A stretch of DNA of 64,000 nt from Haliotis asinina (lineage: Eukaryota; Mollusca; Gastropoda; Lepetellida; Haliotidae). Position numbers and translations under genes: made by a program. Under the pieces are notes generated by a model. It ran no database searches, had not been told where the DNA came from, and saw nothing but the letters and a program-made list of their open reading frames with translations. The stretch covers positions 13,956,501 through 14,020,500 of the forward strand of contig NC_090283.1 in NCBI RefSeq assembly GCF_037392515.1. Reading direction: 5' to 3'. Below, one piece after another: positions 12,471-23,079 of the stretch (positions are counted from its first letter, which is position 1; each line of letters opens with the position of its first letter).

Positions 12471-12640
12471 GGTTAAAGCTTACGATCATGATGCAGAAGA
12501 CCCAGGTTCGTTTCCCGCACGTGGGTGCAATGTGCAAAGCCCATTTCTGGGTCCCCGTTGTATTGCTGTAGTTTTGCGAAAAGTCAACTAAAATCTCTCT
12601 CTCTCACTCACTCACTCACTCACTCACTCACTCACTCATC
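12466..12640 (+). mobile_element. SINE family B copy (tRNA-related)
   Basis: GCGGTTAAAGC is followed by CCCAGGTTCGTTTCCCGC, a B-box-like element, then GCCCATTTCTGGGTCCCC and a CTCACTCAC tail ending near 12638. Its A-box region is expanded into the adjacent pentanucleotide array. Confidence 0.85.
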
Positions 12641-12841
12641 TGAGAACAATCATATACAGAGACCCAAGAAGTAACACATGCCACATACGCCCACTGTGAA
12701 CGAATTTTGACTTAATCAGTCACCCTTTTCCATACCCAAATCAACCCTGCTGTAATTATTTTTTTCAAATGTCCATATTTCCCCCAGAATATATTTTCCC
12801 CCGAATGCATCAACAACATATATACATCTTGTTAATTACTA

Positions 12842-12853
12842 GGTCACGTGACC
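12842..12853 (+). promoter_or_regulatory. E-box palindrome, candidate core promoter element
   Basis: GGTCACGTGACC is a perfect 12-base palindrome with a CACGTG core, the binding class of USF/MITF/Myc-type bHLH factors. It lies 17 bases before an ATG in good context, which suggests a proximal promoter. This is motif evidence only. Confidence 0.4.
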
Positions 12854-12869
12854 GTCGCCGTGTAGCTCC

Positions 12870-12884
12870 ATGGCTGCGTCCAAG
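12870..12884 (+). CDS. Candidate first coding exon of an unrecognised gene
   Basis: ATGGCTGCGTCCAAG is followed by GTAAAT, a usable donor, and encodes MAASK in phase 0. The ATG context is CTCCATGG and a CACGTG palindrome lies just upstream. Joined to 13498-13536 it gives MAASKRDADERETLARAR. I do not recognise this protein. The tiny exon and lack of further exons make the call tentative. Confidence 0.3.
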
Positions 12885-13497
12885 GTAAATTGATTGGCGT
12901 TTAAATTTTAATAATTACAATCTATAGACAGCAAAATCTGTATCAGTGTTTCAGAATGATTGTCTATTTGTGTATTTGTTGTAACAAAAGAAGTCAGCAT
13001 AAATTATTGTATTTGCAGGTAGTGATACATAACACAAACACCATACACTTGACACAATGCAAGTTTTCAAGAAACATAGTAACACTTTAACAATCTTCCA
13101 GTCCGTCCATGTGTTAATCGTAATAAACGTATTAATTATCGCTTTCATCGTCACAAATATGCCCACGCACCTGACCACGGTTCGTAGGTAGGGATGTGCA
13201 ATCGACAAGTCGACAGTGGTCAATATACTCACGTACGTGTCTCGCTCGCGGTATGCCAGCCTGTGGTAACATTTTTCCATAAATTTATGTAACGTTGTAA
13301 CATAGTTGTTTTCGCAAACAAGAAGCGTTATTTACGGTGAGATCCAGTTCTGCATATGAGGGTATATCTTTAGTAAATCTATGACATATGTTTACAAGAA
13401 ATAAACAGTTCACGTGCTCGAAATAAAATACAGGTTTAATGTTGTCTAGAGTTTTAACAATATGTAACATCAATTTGTATTTTGTTTGTTTTCAGAG

Positions 13498-13536
13498 AGG
13501 GATGCTGACGAAAGAGAAACTTTAGCCAGAGCTCGG
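13498..13536 (+). CDS. Candidate second coding exon of an unrecognised gene
   Basis: A pyrimidine-rich acceptor (GTTTGTTTTCAGAG) precedes 39 bases ending in CGG|GTAATA. In phase 0 they encode RDADERETLARAR, a charged stretch likely to be helical. A choice of the AG two bases earlier would give a stop after 14 codons. The next exon was not found; the gene may extend well to the right or the call may be wrong. Confidence 0.28.
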
Positions 13537-13769
13537 GTAATACCTCTTGATTTTTCATACTTGTTTGAACAACCGCATCTGTGTGTGTATTTAAAGAAGA
13601 AAATAATAAAATAGAGTCTTAACTCTGTACAAGATTTTGTCCTTTGTGGTGGATTGTGTCATTCTGTGTTTGGTTTGTAAGACCACATGCAGCAATATGA
13701 CTGCAGTCTGTGGCACTCCAGTTAGTTACTGACATGTTGAACAATTGGAATAAGATGAATGACATGACA

Positions 13770-13815
13770 GTCAAATCAGCGAGTCTGCCACACGATCCCG
13801 TTAGTCGCCTGTTGC
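13770..13815 (-). repeat. SINE family A fragment
   Basis: GCGAGTCTGCCACACGATCC and GTTAGTCGCCTGTT are the reverse complement of the 5' part of SINE family A. Confidence 0.6.
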
Positions 13816-13895
13816 CCGGATCTTCACCGATAGCTATCTGGACCAGCAATGGTTTTGGTTTTGTTTGGGAAGAGCAATCTGTTCATTCTGCTACC

Positions 13896-14320
13896 TCGTT
13901 TTTAACTGAGTTTGTGAGTCGGCTTAAATGTATTTATGACCAGAATTGGTACAATTCGCTTCAAAATGGCAACAAATCCATGTTTTATTCTTATTTCAAA
14001 ATATCACTATCCAGGGCATTGTATTTAAATGTGATTTACATTAAAAAGTTTAGAGTAGCACTGGCGCAGTAGTTCACATCATTTAGGTTTTGAAACTAAG
14101 GCATTATAATATAGATAGAAATGATAGGTTATGTTTCCAGTGTGATGAAGGTTATGTTGAGGATGAGCACCACTTTCTTCTCGTGTTCCAAATTCAAACA
14201 GCTCCGCTTGAACCATTTACGGAAAGCCTTTTATATCAACCCAAGTAAAGCCAAATTCGAACTCCTGTCCCATACACAATGCAAAATCTGTAGTTATGCT
14301 ATGCTCTCTGAATGGTCCAA
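13896..14320 (+). pseudogene. Decayed non-LTR retrotransposon (LINE) 3' end
   Basis: One frame reads DQNWYNSLQNGNKSMFYSYF and ALYLNVIYIKKFRVALAQ, followed by stops. A shifted frame continues CFQCDEGYVEDEHHFLLVC and a third gives SKFKQLRLNHLRKAFYINP. Together these resemble the C-terminal zinc-knuckle tail (C-x2-C ... DE-HF ... C) found after the reverse transcriptase in many invertebrate LINEs. At least two frameshifts and several stops show that it is dead. No reverse transcriptase domain is present upstream. Confidence 0.6.
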
Positions 14321-14819
14321 GAGGTGAACCTGGAATATTTTCTTCCGTGTTCAAATCGGAACTGTTGCACTGACGCCATTCAAAAACGTTCAAAGTGTAT
14401 TACCTACAGTACTCTGTGCCGCGATACACAGCGTGCATGTGCACCCGTAATCAGGCGAATTGGAACTACAGTGGTTGAACATTTTGGACTCTATTGCCGT
14501 TTTGGTACCGTACCCGGTATTGTTCTGTCTTCTGATTTGGGATAGGATAATATTTGGATTTTTTTTATCCATACAGTGAAACATAACCGAGTACATTAAA
14601 ATCATATGTTGCACGCGCGTAATAATCCCTAAAACGACTTTGATTGGTCAGTTATCCGACCATGACCCCATTGGAATGTGGAACTATTTCTTTCATTCAT
14701 AATTTTTTTACTACAAATTTACTACGAATGTTCAATCTCGCTACTACGAGAAAAAAATACAAAACAATGAAATGCTGTCAAATACAAAACGTTACAAACA
14801 AACAACTTTTCACACATCG

Positions 14820-15030
14820 TGTTTATTGATGGCTTGATAACAACGACAAATGGAACACACGTCGCTGGCGACAAACGGCTAACTAATCACAGTGCCCGCA
14901 AACATTTCATTCAGACGTTGCAAGGCATTATCGCAGCTCCAACGCAAATCATGCAAGTGTTTGGACATAAAAATGTACAGAGTGTCAACAACTATTCACG
15001 CCTTTCTTATGCACAACGCTGGGGAAGTGG
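14820..15030 (+). pseudogene. Crypton-like tyrosine recombinase, C-terminal fragment
   Basis: The frame reads DKRLTNHSARKHFIQTLQ, PTQIMQVFGHKNVQSVNNYS. This carries HSAR (the H-x-x-R box), GH and a Tyr in NNYS, the order expected at the end of tyrosine recombinases and of the related DUF3504/Crypton-derived proteins. The N-terminal Arg-containing part is not found upstream. The frame then runs on to 15325 without recognisable similarity. It is a fragment of a mobile element or of a gene derived from one. Confidence 0.6.
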
Positions 15031-15329
15031 GAAATCTGTTGTCCTGTATCGGAAATCAGCCTGCCATGTTTCCATGCTGGCGTCGCGCATCTTCAATCGT
15101 TCCGTCATCGGCAGTTTGTCCGAAATAAATCTAACATCCCAATGCATGTCGTACACGAACACAAGCAAATGCTTGTCTAGTTCACACTATCTTCGGAGGT
15201 CCGATGTACGGAGGATATTCCACATAAAAATTGACAAGTCTATTTCCCTACCATATGAATCTTCAAAATCAAGTTTCACACACTTGCTTTCACCGGCCTG
15301 TTGTGAGATTCCCCTTTCACTTTAGAGTT

Positions 15330-16965
15330 AGTTAAGTACCGCTGAGAGATGACAGGTGATAGGCATAAAACAATGTTGGCATGTCATGCAGGGCCATTGC
15401 AAGGCAAATTGGTCGTCATCGTCATCACACCGTCATCACCCGTTTAGTTGCCAAACATAATCAAACCAGTGATGTCAATGACAGGCATAGATCTTATTAT
15501 GATAGTTATCACTGAGTACCCAAAGTAGCAGATCACAAAAATAGTGTGTGGCGGGTAACTTTTGTGCATGTGTATATATTGAATTGCACGTTTATGTCTT
15601 CCTTTGGTCAATCTGTGTCGGTACTGTCGTATTTCGGACATGTTATTATTATAGAATTAGCCATTCCAGGTAGTGTTAGGGCGTTCCCCCCAAAAAACAC
15701 TATCACTATTTTATCCAGGAATACGTTACATTGTCCATACCCCATAACGAGGGCGCTGTCCTTCCCATGTGCACTGATGGCCGCCCTACCTCGCAGGTCC
15801 TGTGTTAGAGACGATAATGTCATTTAATAACTCAAATTACGGCTATACAAATCGATGTTAGTTGATACTCAGAGTACCACAAAAGGTCAAATGTTTGTTA
15901 GTGTCTTGTAATGGTCCTGATGGACTGTAAATATATGTTGAAACTACAATAGTTCCGTTCTTATCACTCACCATGTTGAAATACGTAATGCCATGATAAA
16001 TTCCCTCGCCCTCCAAAAAGTCTGTTATGTAATGTGTCAAGTAATAAGTACTGACGATTAACAATTTGTACAGAAACATGGTCTGTATTAGGAAAGTGTA
16101 GCAAATGTTTCAAACCAAACACTGATACATGAAGCGTGAAAACATGTTATAGCGGGATATACTCTGGAAAACAATTTAGGCATCTTCACATCGACCTGTA
16201 CTGGTGGTATGCACGCAAATGCATTATTTTTGAAATAGGTTAGATCCTGAATAAACATAATATAGTTGCTTTTGTGTTCATCAGGTACAACACAACATGT
16301 TTGGAATCTTTTTGCATTTCTTACTGTCGTGTGCATTCAGTCAATTTATGTTTGCGAAAAATACCCAGCCACAGAGTACATTAGAATCACCAAGTGCGGG
16401 GGCGAATGGTAGATAGTTTAACAGACACCGAAACGTCATCAAGATTGGATAGTGTATCTGTACAGGTTGACTGAAATTTGTGCACATAACACGCCACCGC
16501 TTGCCGTCCCCGGACCAAGGCCCACTAGCTCAAGTACAGCAATGACGTCACAGGTTTCCACTCATCTGCTGCTCGCCCAAGCTGTCAAGATCAAGACTTC
16601 ACCACAAGTAGGAACTAGTGTAGATATTGATACATATAGGTTCGTATGAAATCACTCAATGATTAAATGACTCCCGAAAGTTTGAGTTACACAAACCTAA
16701 TAATCAAAGAATATATGTGTACTATAACATATATACAGCAGAGCACATCATGTTGCATTGTCCACGTCGGGATACAGCTATAGCTTGTGAGGCGATACCG
16801 GGCAATCAGATCAGACCACCCTTTCCCTTCACCCCTGCGTATATCTTATCATTCATAGTTCAGGTTAAGTTTTGTGATTCTTTGTACTCGTGTGTGCACA
16901 GAAATGTTACAATGATACGTAAAACTTAGGGGGTGAACATCCACAAAACAAGTGATGTCGTACTG
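15330..16965. other. No gene recognised
   Basis: Short open frames only. No SINE body, tandem repeat or exon pair that I could support. Confidence 0.5.
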
Positions 16966-16969
16966 GCCT

Positions 16970-17105
16970 GTGTGAGTAGCTTAGTGGTTAAAGCGTTCGC
17001 TTTTCACGCCGAATGCCGTGTTTTCATTGTCAACATGGTTAAAGCCATTCCTGGCGTTCCCCGTTGTGATATTGCTGGAATACTGCTACCAATACGTGCT
17101 GTTCC
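16970..17105 (+). mobile_element. SINE family B copy
   Basis: GTAGCTTAGTGGTTAAAGCG, then TTCGCTTTTCACGCCGAA, CCGTTGTGATATTGCTGGAA. The B-box part is altered. The sequence after it (GTGCTGTTCCTTCACAAA) matches the flank of the tail fragment at 5525-5545. Confidence 0.75.
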
Positions 17106-17279
17106 TTCACAAAACGCCCCTATTTTTCAAATCATTCCCCACCTCAGAGTCACTTTGCAATGTCGTCTTTGCGGCAGATATCAGCAGCAACGTTTTACCA
17201 GTGGTCAGAAATGTTTGATAAAACTAATTCTTCCTGTAGGTCCTGGGTTCGAAACGCTCAAGACATGTTGAAAATATTG

Positions 17280-17780
17280 CTTTACAGACATACTAAAGCA
17301 TAGAGAAAAATACTTCTATAGCTTGATATGAACACGGTGATGACTATAGTGTACGTAAAAGTAAACCCGTGGAAATTATCCCTTACTTTGGATCAGACTT
17401 GAAGGCACGGCGTCAGCATGAGTTTCCGTGAACGGCTGGTTTTCAGATATTTGTAGGCCGCTTCAGTTAGTTAGCCCTGCCTCTTTTAACCTAGAGGAGG
17501 AAACGTAATACAAGATACAATCAAGTAGGTAACCTGCCGAACACACGTTGTTTTCATCAGAAAATGTAAATACTCAACGGTGTCGTGGTAGATATGTGTA
17601 TGTAGTATTCCCTGTAAGAAACAACTTTTAACTTATCAATGTCAATCTCGCCATCACCACCCACATAGATGATTACATTGAAACTTTGTATGTGTACGGG
17701 TGTACACATTTAGATAGCACCCGCCACACGGTCAGCCGGCCTGCCATGTGATAAGAATGTTTTCTTCCCTCTACCATTCA
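17280..17780. other. No feature recognised
   Basis: No gene or repeat was recognised in this stretch. Confidence 0.5.
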
Positions 17781-17814
17781 TATAATGTAGAACGGAAGTA
17801 TTTGAATGTTGCAG

Positions 17815-17925
17815 TGTGCACGGTTTTCATGCCGCACTCGAGCTCAGCACCTATCCAGCTATACGGCTGCGGTACAGAAATATACGAGTTTGTACCAAGC
17901 AATTCCGTGATCAATAGCATGAACG
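17815..17925 (-). mobile_element. SINE family A fragment
   Basis: TGCCGCACTCGAGCTCAGCA, ATCCAGCTATACGGCTGCGG and GTGATCAATAGCATGAAC are the reverse complement of the SINE A 3' half. It runs directly into the tetranucleotide array. Confidence 0.7.
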
Positions 17926-17977
<52 letters not shown>

Positions 17978-18030
17978 TGGGTGGGTGGGTGCGTGGGTGG
18001 GTGCGTGCGTGCGTGCGTGGGTGCGTGGAT
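17926..18030. repeat. (GCGT)n/(GGGT)n microsatellite
   Basis: An interrupted tetranucleotide array explains the Cys-Val-Arg and Thr-His frames on the two strands. Confidence 0.97.
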
Positions 18031-18149
18031 ATCGGTGACATGCGAGCAACAGTATATAATTCATTTCCCGATTAAAAACTGTGGTGTTCGAGTGGACGTT
18101 AACTTAGTTTTGACAGTATGTGAGTCTTGCGGTTTGGAGTTCCATCGTG

Positions 18150-18151
18150 AG

Positions 18152-18207
<56 letters not shown>
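18150..18207. repeat. (ATC)n microsatellite
   Basis: About 19 perfect ATC copies; the poly-Ile and poly-Met frames are artefacts of it. Confidence 0.97.
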
Positions 18208-18263
18208 GATGTAAATGATATTTCGCAAATCGGTCCCAATTTCATATTTTTCTTTAATATCAT

Positions 18264-18271
18264 CGAAGGGA

Positions 18272-18307
<36 letters not shown>

Positions 18308-18308
18308 A
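18264..18308. repeat. (AAAG)n microsatellite
   Basis: About 11 copies of GAAA. Confidence 0.97.
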
Positions 18309-18429
18309 ATATCAAGTTGCTTCTTGACTTTTTTAGTATGTTTGTCTGTACATCTTGTTACCGCATCGGTCGTCCAGATGCCCGAGTGATGTTACAGAAA
18401 CAGTGCATGTTACCTTGGATACTAGACGC

Positions 18430-18485
18430 AGGCTGGGCTGGGCTGGGCTGGGCTGGGCTGGGCTGGGCTGGGCTGGGCTGGGCTG
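18430..18485. repeat. (GGGCT)n microsatellite
   Basis: About 11 perfect copies of GGGCT. Confidence 0.97.
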
Positions 18486-18848
18486 ACTGAAGTCTTGAGT
18501 GGGTATGACAATGTGTGTATGGTGTCCGACACTTTAAGACATGGTCACACGCACAGCTGGACTAAAAACTAGCCTCTGAAATAAACATATTTTGCTGAAA
18601 AATGGTCATAGTTAAGACATAATAATATAATGAAATGGAGCCTTGAAACTTTCTTCATTGAAAATACTGGAATCTAGACTAGCCACTAGACTTGCATAGG
18701 CCTCCTTGGATATATTTGCTTCGGGGTCTGTACAACAGACTAACTCACAGTCAGTCAGTCTGCCTTCCATGCAGCTGACTACTGCACTGTGTGCCCAGAA
18801 CGCCACGGTCGCCATGGTGCTGAGTGTTAGTGCGGCGTTAAACAACAG

Positions 18849-18881
18849 ACCACCACCACCACCACCACCACCACCACCACC

Positions 18882-18936
<55 letters not shown>

Positions 18937-18938
18937 CA
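18849..18938. repeat. (ACC)n followed by (AAC)n microsatellites
   Basis: A run of ACC triplets passes directly into AAC triplets near 18897; the poly-Pro/Thr and poly-Gly/Val frames reflect it. It is preceded by GTGCGGCGTTAAACAACAGAC, which resembles a SINE A tail. Confidence 0.97.
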
Positions 18939-18959
18939 GTAATAGCAATAGCAACGCAC

Positions 18960-21360
18960 GATGATAACAACTCAAGCCAATGCGATATGAGTGTTTTTCC
19001 TTATATGATTACACAGAATGAACGTTTGTCAAGGTGGTATGGTGTGGCTGATAAACTTGATGGAAAATGCAGTTTCCGTATTGTCCAGATAAGGGGTGGG
19101 GGGTGTTGAGTTTTCAGATACTTGCATCAGTCACTCTAACCAAGCGCGTAGGCTTCTCCTACATAGCACCGTTACACTCAATAACAACAAAACACATCCG
19201 TGATCCGTGAATACTACTCCACATAAGACTTAGGGCAAATACTGATTACACTAAGCACAAATGACCTAAGATAAACTACAAACAATACCTATGAGCATAA
19301 ATGAAATACTACGTGCTGTTACATTACACTATGCTAATCATAATCTAGACCTTAGTAAAACTTAACTAAATCTAAATAAATCGAACTAGACTGAAGTAAT
19401 CTTAAATGAAATTAACTACAAATATAAATCCACAAAAATAGTTACATGATAAGTTCAAAGTTTTGGTACCAACGATTAAGGTAACACACTGAACGTATAA
19501 GCCGGCAGTAATTACGTAACCTGAGTTACATAAATGTAAATCACATGTGAATGTTAAGCAAAAAGATGAAAGGTTAAATTACACAATGACTTAGCTCGAA
19601 CAATAAATATATATTACACGAAAAGTACACCAGGTATATACTACACAAAGTCTATATATAGTATAACTCACGTGAGGTGTCCATGAAAATCATCAATCCA
19701 ATACATGAACATGAAAACATAAATCACTATACATAAAGTGTCACAAAAGAGTCACAGGCGCTCTGTGAATGTCAAGGTCACAACATCCTATCACTGCACA
19801 TCATCGGATAATGACGTAAGCACCGATCTCAGGTGTCCAGTGTCCCAACGTGTTGCATGGTGCTGCCCACTTCATCCATGCCCGAAACAATCCTCACTGG
19901 GGGCTCCAAATATAGGAGGGTCAGTGTGGGGTAAAACAACTACCAACACTCTGCTGGGTGTGAGGCTGTTTATTTCCGCCTGGATGATATGATTGGTAAG
20001 CGACACCCTGTAAAAATGAATACAATACGATAGTGATATGTCACACATAATTCATACACGACACATATAATTCCATGCACGGGTAAATACATAGGGATAA
20101 ATACCGAGAATAATGCAGTAATTCAAAGTATGAATAACGTTGCTTATTACACATAAAGCACATTATAATTATACATTAAATATTACATCATTGCGCATGT
20201 CGTAATGATAACACATACAATGCAGTGCATTTACGGTACATCATTACGCATTAGTTATGATAATACAATAACAACGTATACATGAGTCGTCATCCATTGC
20301 ATGATTATACTATGTGCAATAGTGATATAGAATAAACATACACACATACACATACCCTGTGGGTGGAACAAGGGTGTACACGATCAGGCACCGGTATTAC
20401 TGACAGGGACTTATCTGTTATAGATACTATCACATGATAAGTAATATACAAGGTAATGTGAAGTAGAGCTAGGGATACATTCGGGAGCATAAAACTACTT
20501 CCACACATGGATAATTACACTTATATTTAGTTAAAACATAGCAGCTTATATTAAAACACATTCTCTCATCTCGCACATAAAGTGAAAGGATAGCAAACAT
20601 AAGAATAAAGTAGTAATACGTATTTGTGTTTATAGTTTAGGATAGAAAAACTAACGTCATTAATTCAGCGCACTTTACATGGTATACAATGTAATGCTTA
20701 TTTGAATGGTAGTAAATAGACATACTGTTATTATGAAGATACAGCAAGGATTAAATGCAATATTACTTTAATTAAATGAATACTAACCTTAATCTTACAC
20801 CGTCTGTCTCAGCTGTCTTTAGGTGGCAAAGATTCAGTGCAGAATGAGTGTCATTGTGCAGGGCATTAGTGAGACCAATCAACTGAGAAGCGTCATGGCT
20901 TGGGCAATTAATCGGTGTGGCCAAGCTCTAAAGCTTAACCCTGAACCTGCCTAATAATGATACAGCTAAAAAGGTGAGAAGGAAAATAATTAAGAGAATA
21001 AGACTAAAATAATATATTTACACTAAAATACGCCTGCCACAAAAGCACTGACAAGTCTTTCACCCAAACAAAGGATTATACGTGTTTAGCATAACCTAAC
21101 AGACCTTTGCTGAAGCCCGACACGTAAAACCAGAGATAAACTTCCATGAAGAAAACTCAGGAACCGTGTTTCCTCAACGTATGCACCAACAACCCGTAAT
21201 GGAGGGTCTACAGCAGACTATGTTCACCTTAGGTATATGGTACTTTACATGTGTAGGTATACACCTTACCTAACGATATATTTTGATAATGTCGTTCAAA
21301 CAGGACATTATGCTATCATCAACAATACCAATGAGTAAATAAAGCTTGTGTAATATATAT
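18960..21360. other. AT-rich stretch without recognised genes
   Basis: The composition is strongly A+T-rich with abundant short ACATA/ATACA motifs and no long open frame. A GC-richer island near 19780-20010 includes GGGGGCTCCAAATATAGGAG, which might be a fragment of a repetitive element, but no terminal repeats were seen. Confidence 0.5.
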
Positions 21361-21369
21361 TCCTCTCCT

Positions 21370-21850
21370 ACAAATAGCATTATAATGGCTCTTCAACAGC
21401 CACAAGACAAGTTTCAAAGTAACCGTATTATAATGGCTCTTCAGCCTCCAAAGCATATGCCATTAGTGATGGATATATAACTCTGTATGAATATATTGTA
21501 TCTCATGTATTATAAAGGCCCTTCTACCCGCAGCGTATAGAACATCATACATGTTAATGCATGAATAGCATGACGGCTCCTAGCCTAATATATATACAGT
21601 TATATTGTAAGTCATTCATTTTCTGGTGTCCCCCGCCGTGATATTGCTGGAATATTGCTAAAAGCGGCGTAAAACCAAACTCGCTCGCTCGCTCGCTCAC
21701 TCACTCACTCACTCACAGTACATAAATAAAAGTATTATCACGACTCTTCAGCTCAACAATGGTGTACAATGGTATACAATGGTATATTTGCTTCATTTCA
21801 ATATACAAACTTGTAAGTATTATCACGGCTCTCCAGCCGGGATGCAGACA
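21370..21850 (+). repeat. Degenerate TATTATAATGGCTCTTCAGC repeat
   Basis: The motif recurs with variation at about 21379, 21427, 21510, 21565, 21732 and 21812, with irregular spacing of 50-165 bases. A SINE tail interrupts it at 21620-21718. Confidence 0.55.
21620..21718 (+). mobile_element. SINE family B 3' end
   Basis: TTCTGGTGTCCCCCGCCGTG, ATATTGCTGGAATATTGCTA, AAGCGGCGTAAAACC, then CTCGCTCG/CTCACTCAC repeats. It is 5'-truncated. Confidence 0.85.
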
Positions 21851-21943
21851 CAAAACATGGACACATGTATGGTCCGCTTCAATGAGTCTGTGAGTCCATC
21901 AAGCAAGGTGTCTGTGTAGCCTATAATCTCAAGAGACCTTGGA

Positions 21944-22046
21944 GGTAGGTAGGTAGGTAGGTAGGTAGGTAGGTAGGTAGGTAGGTAGGTAGGTAGGTAG
22001 GTAGGTAGGTAGGTAGGTAGGTAGGTAGGTAGGTAGGTAGGTAGTG
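21944..22046. repeat. (TAGG)n microsatellite
   Basis: About 25 perfect copies of TAGG, followed by degenerate GGTTCAGGTTCAGG repeats to about 22140. Confidence 0.97.
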
Positions 22047-22700
22047 GTTAGGTTCAGGTTCAGGTTCAGTTAGATTGAGGTTTAGGGGGTCTGGGGTTGG
22101 GGTTACATTCGGGTTCAGGATCAGGTGCAGCTTCAGGTAAGCATACCACGGTGGCCTGCGCCTGTATGTAGTTTTTATCTATCTCTTATGCAACTCCACC
22201 CGTCTCCTCAATAGTTTTGTGGATTTGTTCTTGGAAAACGACTAAGTCTGTGTTAAGAAACAGGAGCTCTGAAGTCAGTTTGTTAGACGAAGTACGGTAC
22301 CATGTATGACGGTGATATACTCGATATCCTTGGTCTGAGCAACGTTTTGCAAACAGCCTACTTCAACCCCAAACTCCTGCCCCAGCCAAAAAAAGCGAGA
22401 GATTCCCTGGTTTTCCGTTCAAATATCATAGTTAACTTAAAGTATTCAGTTCCACTACAACCGTCAGCAGAACATTTGCACTCGGCCCAACTCGCCTTGA
22501 TGTCAGCAGAGCATTACGCTTGTATCACTGACTTTTAGTTCGCCTGACAGACACACAAATCCATTTCGACCGTCCATTTGCATTCACAACAAAATCAAAA
22601 ACACCATTCATACCATAATAGTTTGACTAATTTTACTAATGCACACATTGGCATTTCTTAATTACGGTGAGTTAATGCCGCTCGTGTGTATAAAGTTTCA

Positions 22701-23072
22701 TTAACTCTCATGAATGTTCCTTGATTGTGGTTGGTGAAAAGAACGGGTTATGTCATCATAGCGCTCACTTATATTCAATTTTCCCTTCATTTCCAGCATA
22801 GGTGTAACAGATGTCCCCAAACAGTGTACATTCTTTAGAACATGTGCTTCAGATGTATTGTTTCTTGAAATGAGGAAGCGATTAAAAACTGGACACACTT
22901 GCGGTTGTGGTTCTTGAATGATTTTAAAAAAGCGTGTCCAAATTGCATTAATGAGTGTTATTGTCGCAATCACAACAAGAACCGAAAAAAAAATTTTCAA
23001 TAGTTTTGGGGTCGGATGCATAATTAAAAAGAACTCTGACCCGGAAGCTGTCGTGTTTACCACCGATTCCAT
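22701..23072 (-). CDS. Possible exon of a type II membrane protein, unrecognised
   Basis: A 123-codon frame opens with an ATG in strong context (CACACCATGG). It has a short N-terminus, a hydrophobic segment at about residues 25-45 (KIFFSVLVVIATITLINAIW) and a polar stem with N-glycosylation sequons (NNTS, NIS). This is the layout of Golgi type II enzymes such as glycosyl- or sulfotransferases, but no catalytic domain is present to confirm it. A possible donor (AA|GTGAGC) lies near residue 102. The frame may be chance; no downstream exon was found on this strand. Confidence 0.33.
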   Translation of the reverse strand: MESVVNTTASGSEFFLIMHPTPKLLKIFFSVLVVIATITLINAIWTRFFKIIQEPQPQVCPVFNRFLISRNNTSEAHVLKNVHCLGTSVTPMLEMKGKLNISERYDDITRSFHQPQSRNIHES

Positions 23073-23079
23073 GGTGTGA

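Noticed and set aside
16970..17040. tRNA-like GTGGTTAAAGCG ... sequences as tRNA genes
   Set aside because: They lack a foldable acceptor stem and recur with a long GCGGCGTAAAAC tail, so they are SINE copies.
17748..18315. Long Cys-Val, Thr-His, poly-Ile and poly-Met open frames on both strands
   Set aside because: They are translations of GCGT, ATC and AAAG microsatellites with no other coding signal.
19780..20010. Possible LTR fragment (GGGGGCTCCAAATATAGGAG)
   Set aside because: No second copy, primer-binding site or terminal TG...CA pair could be found.
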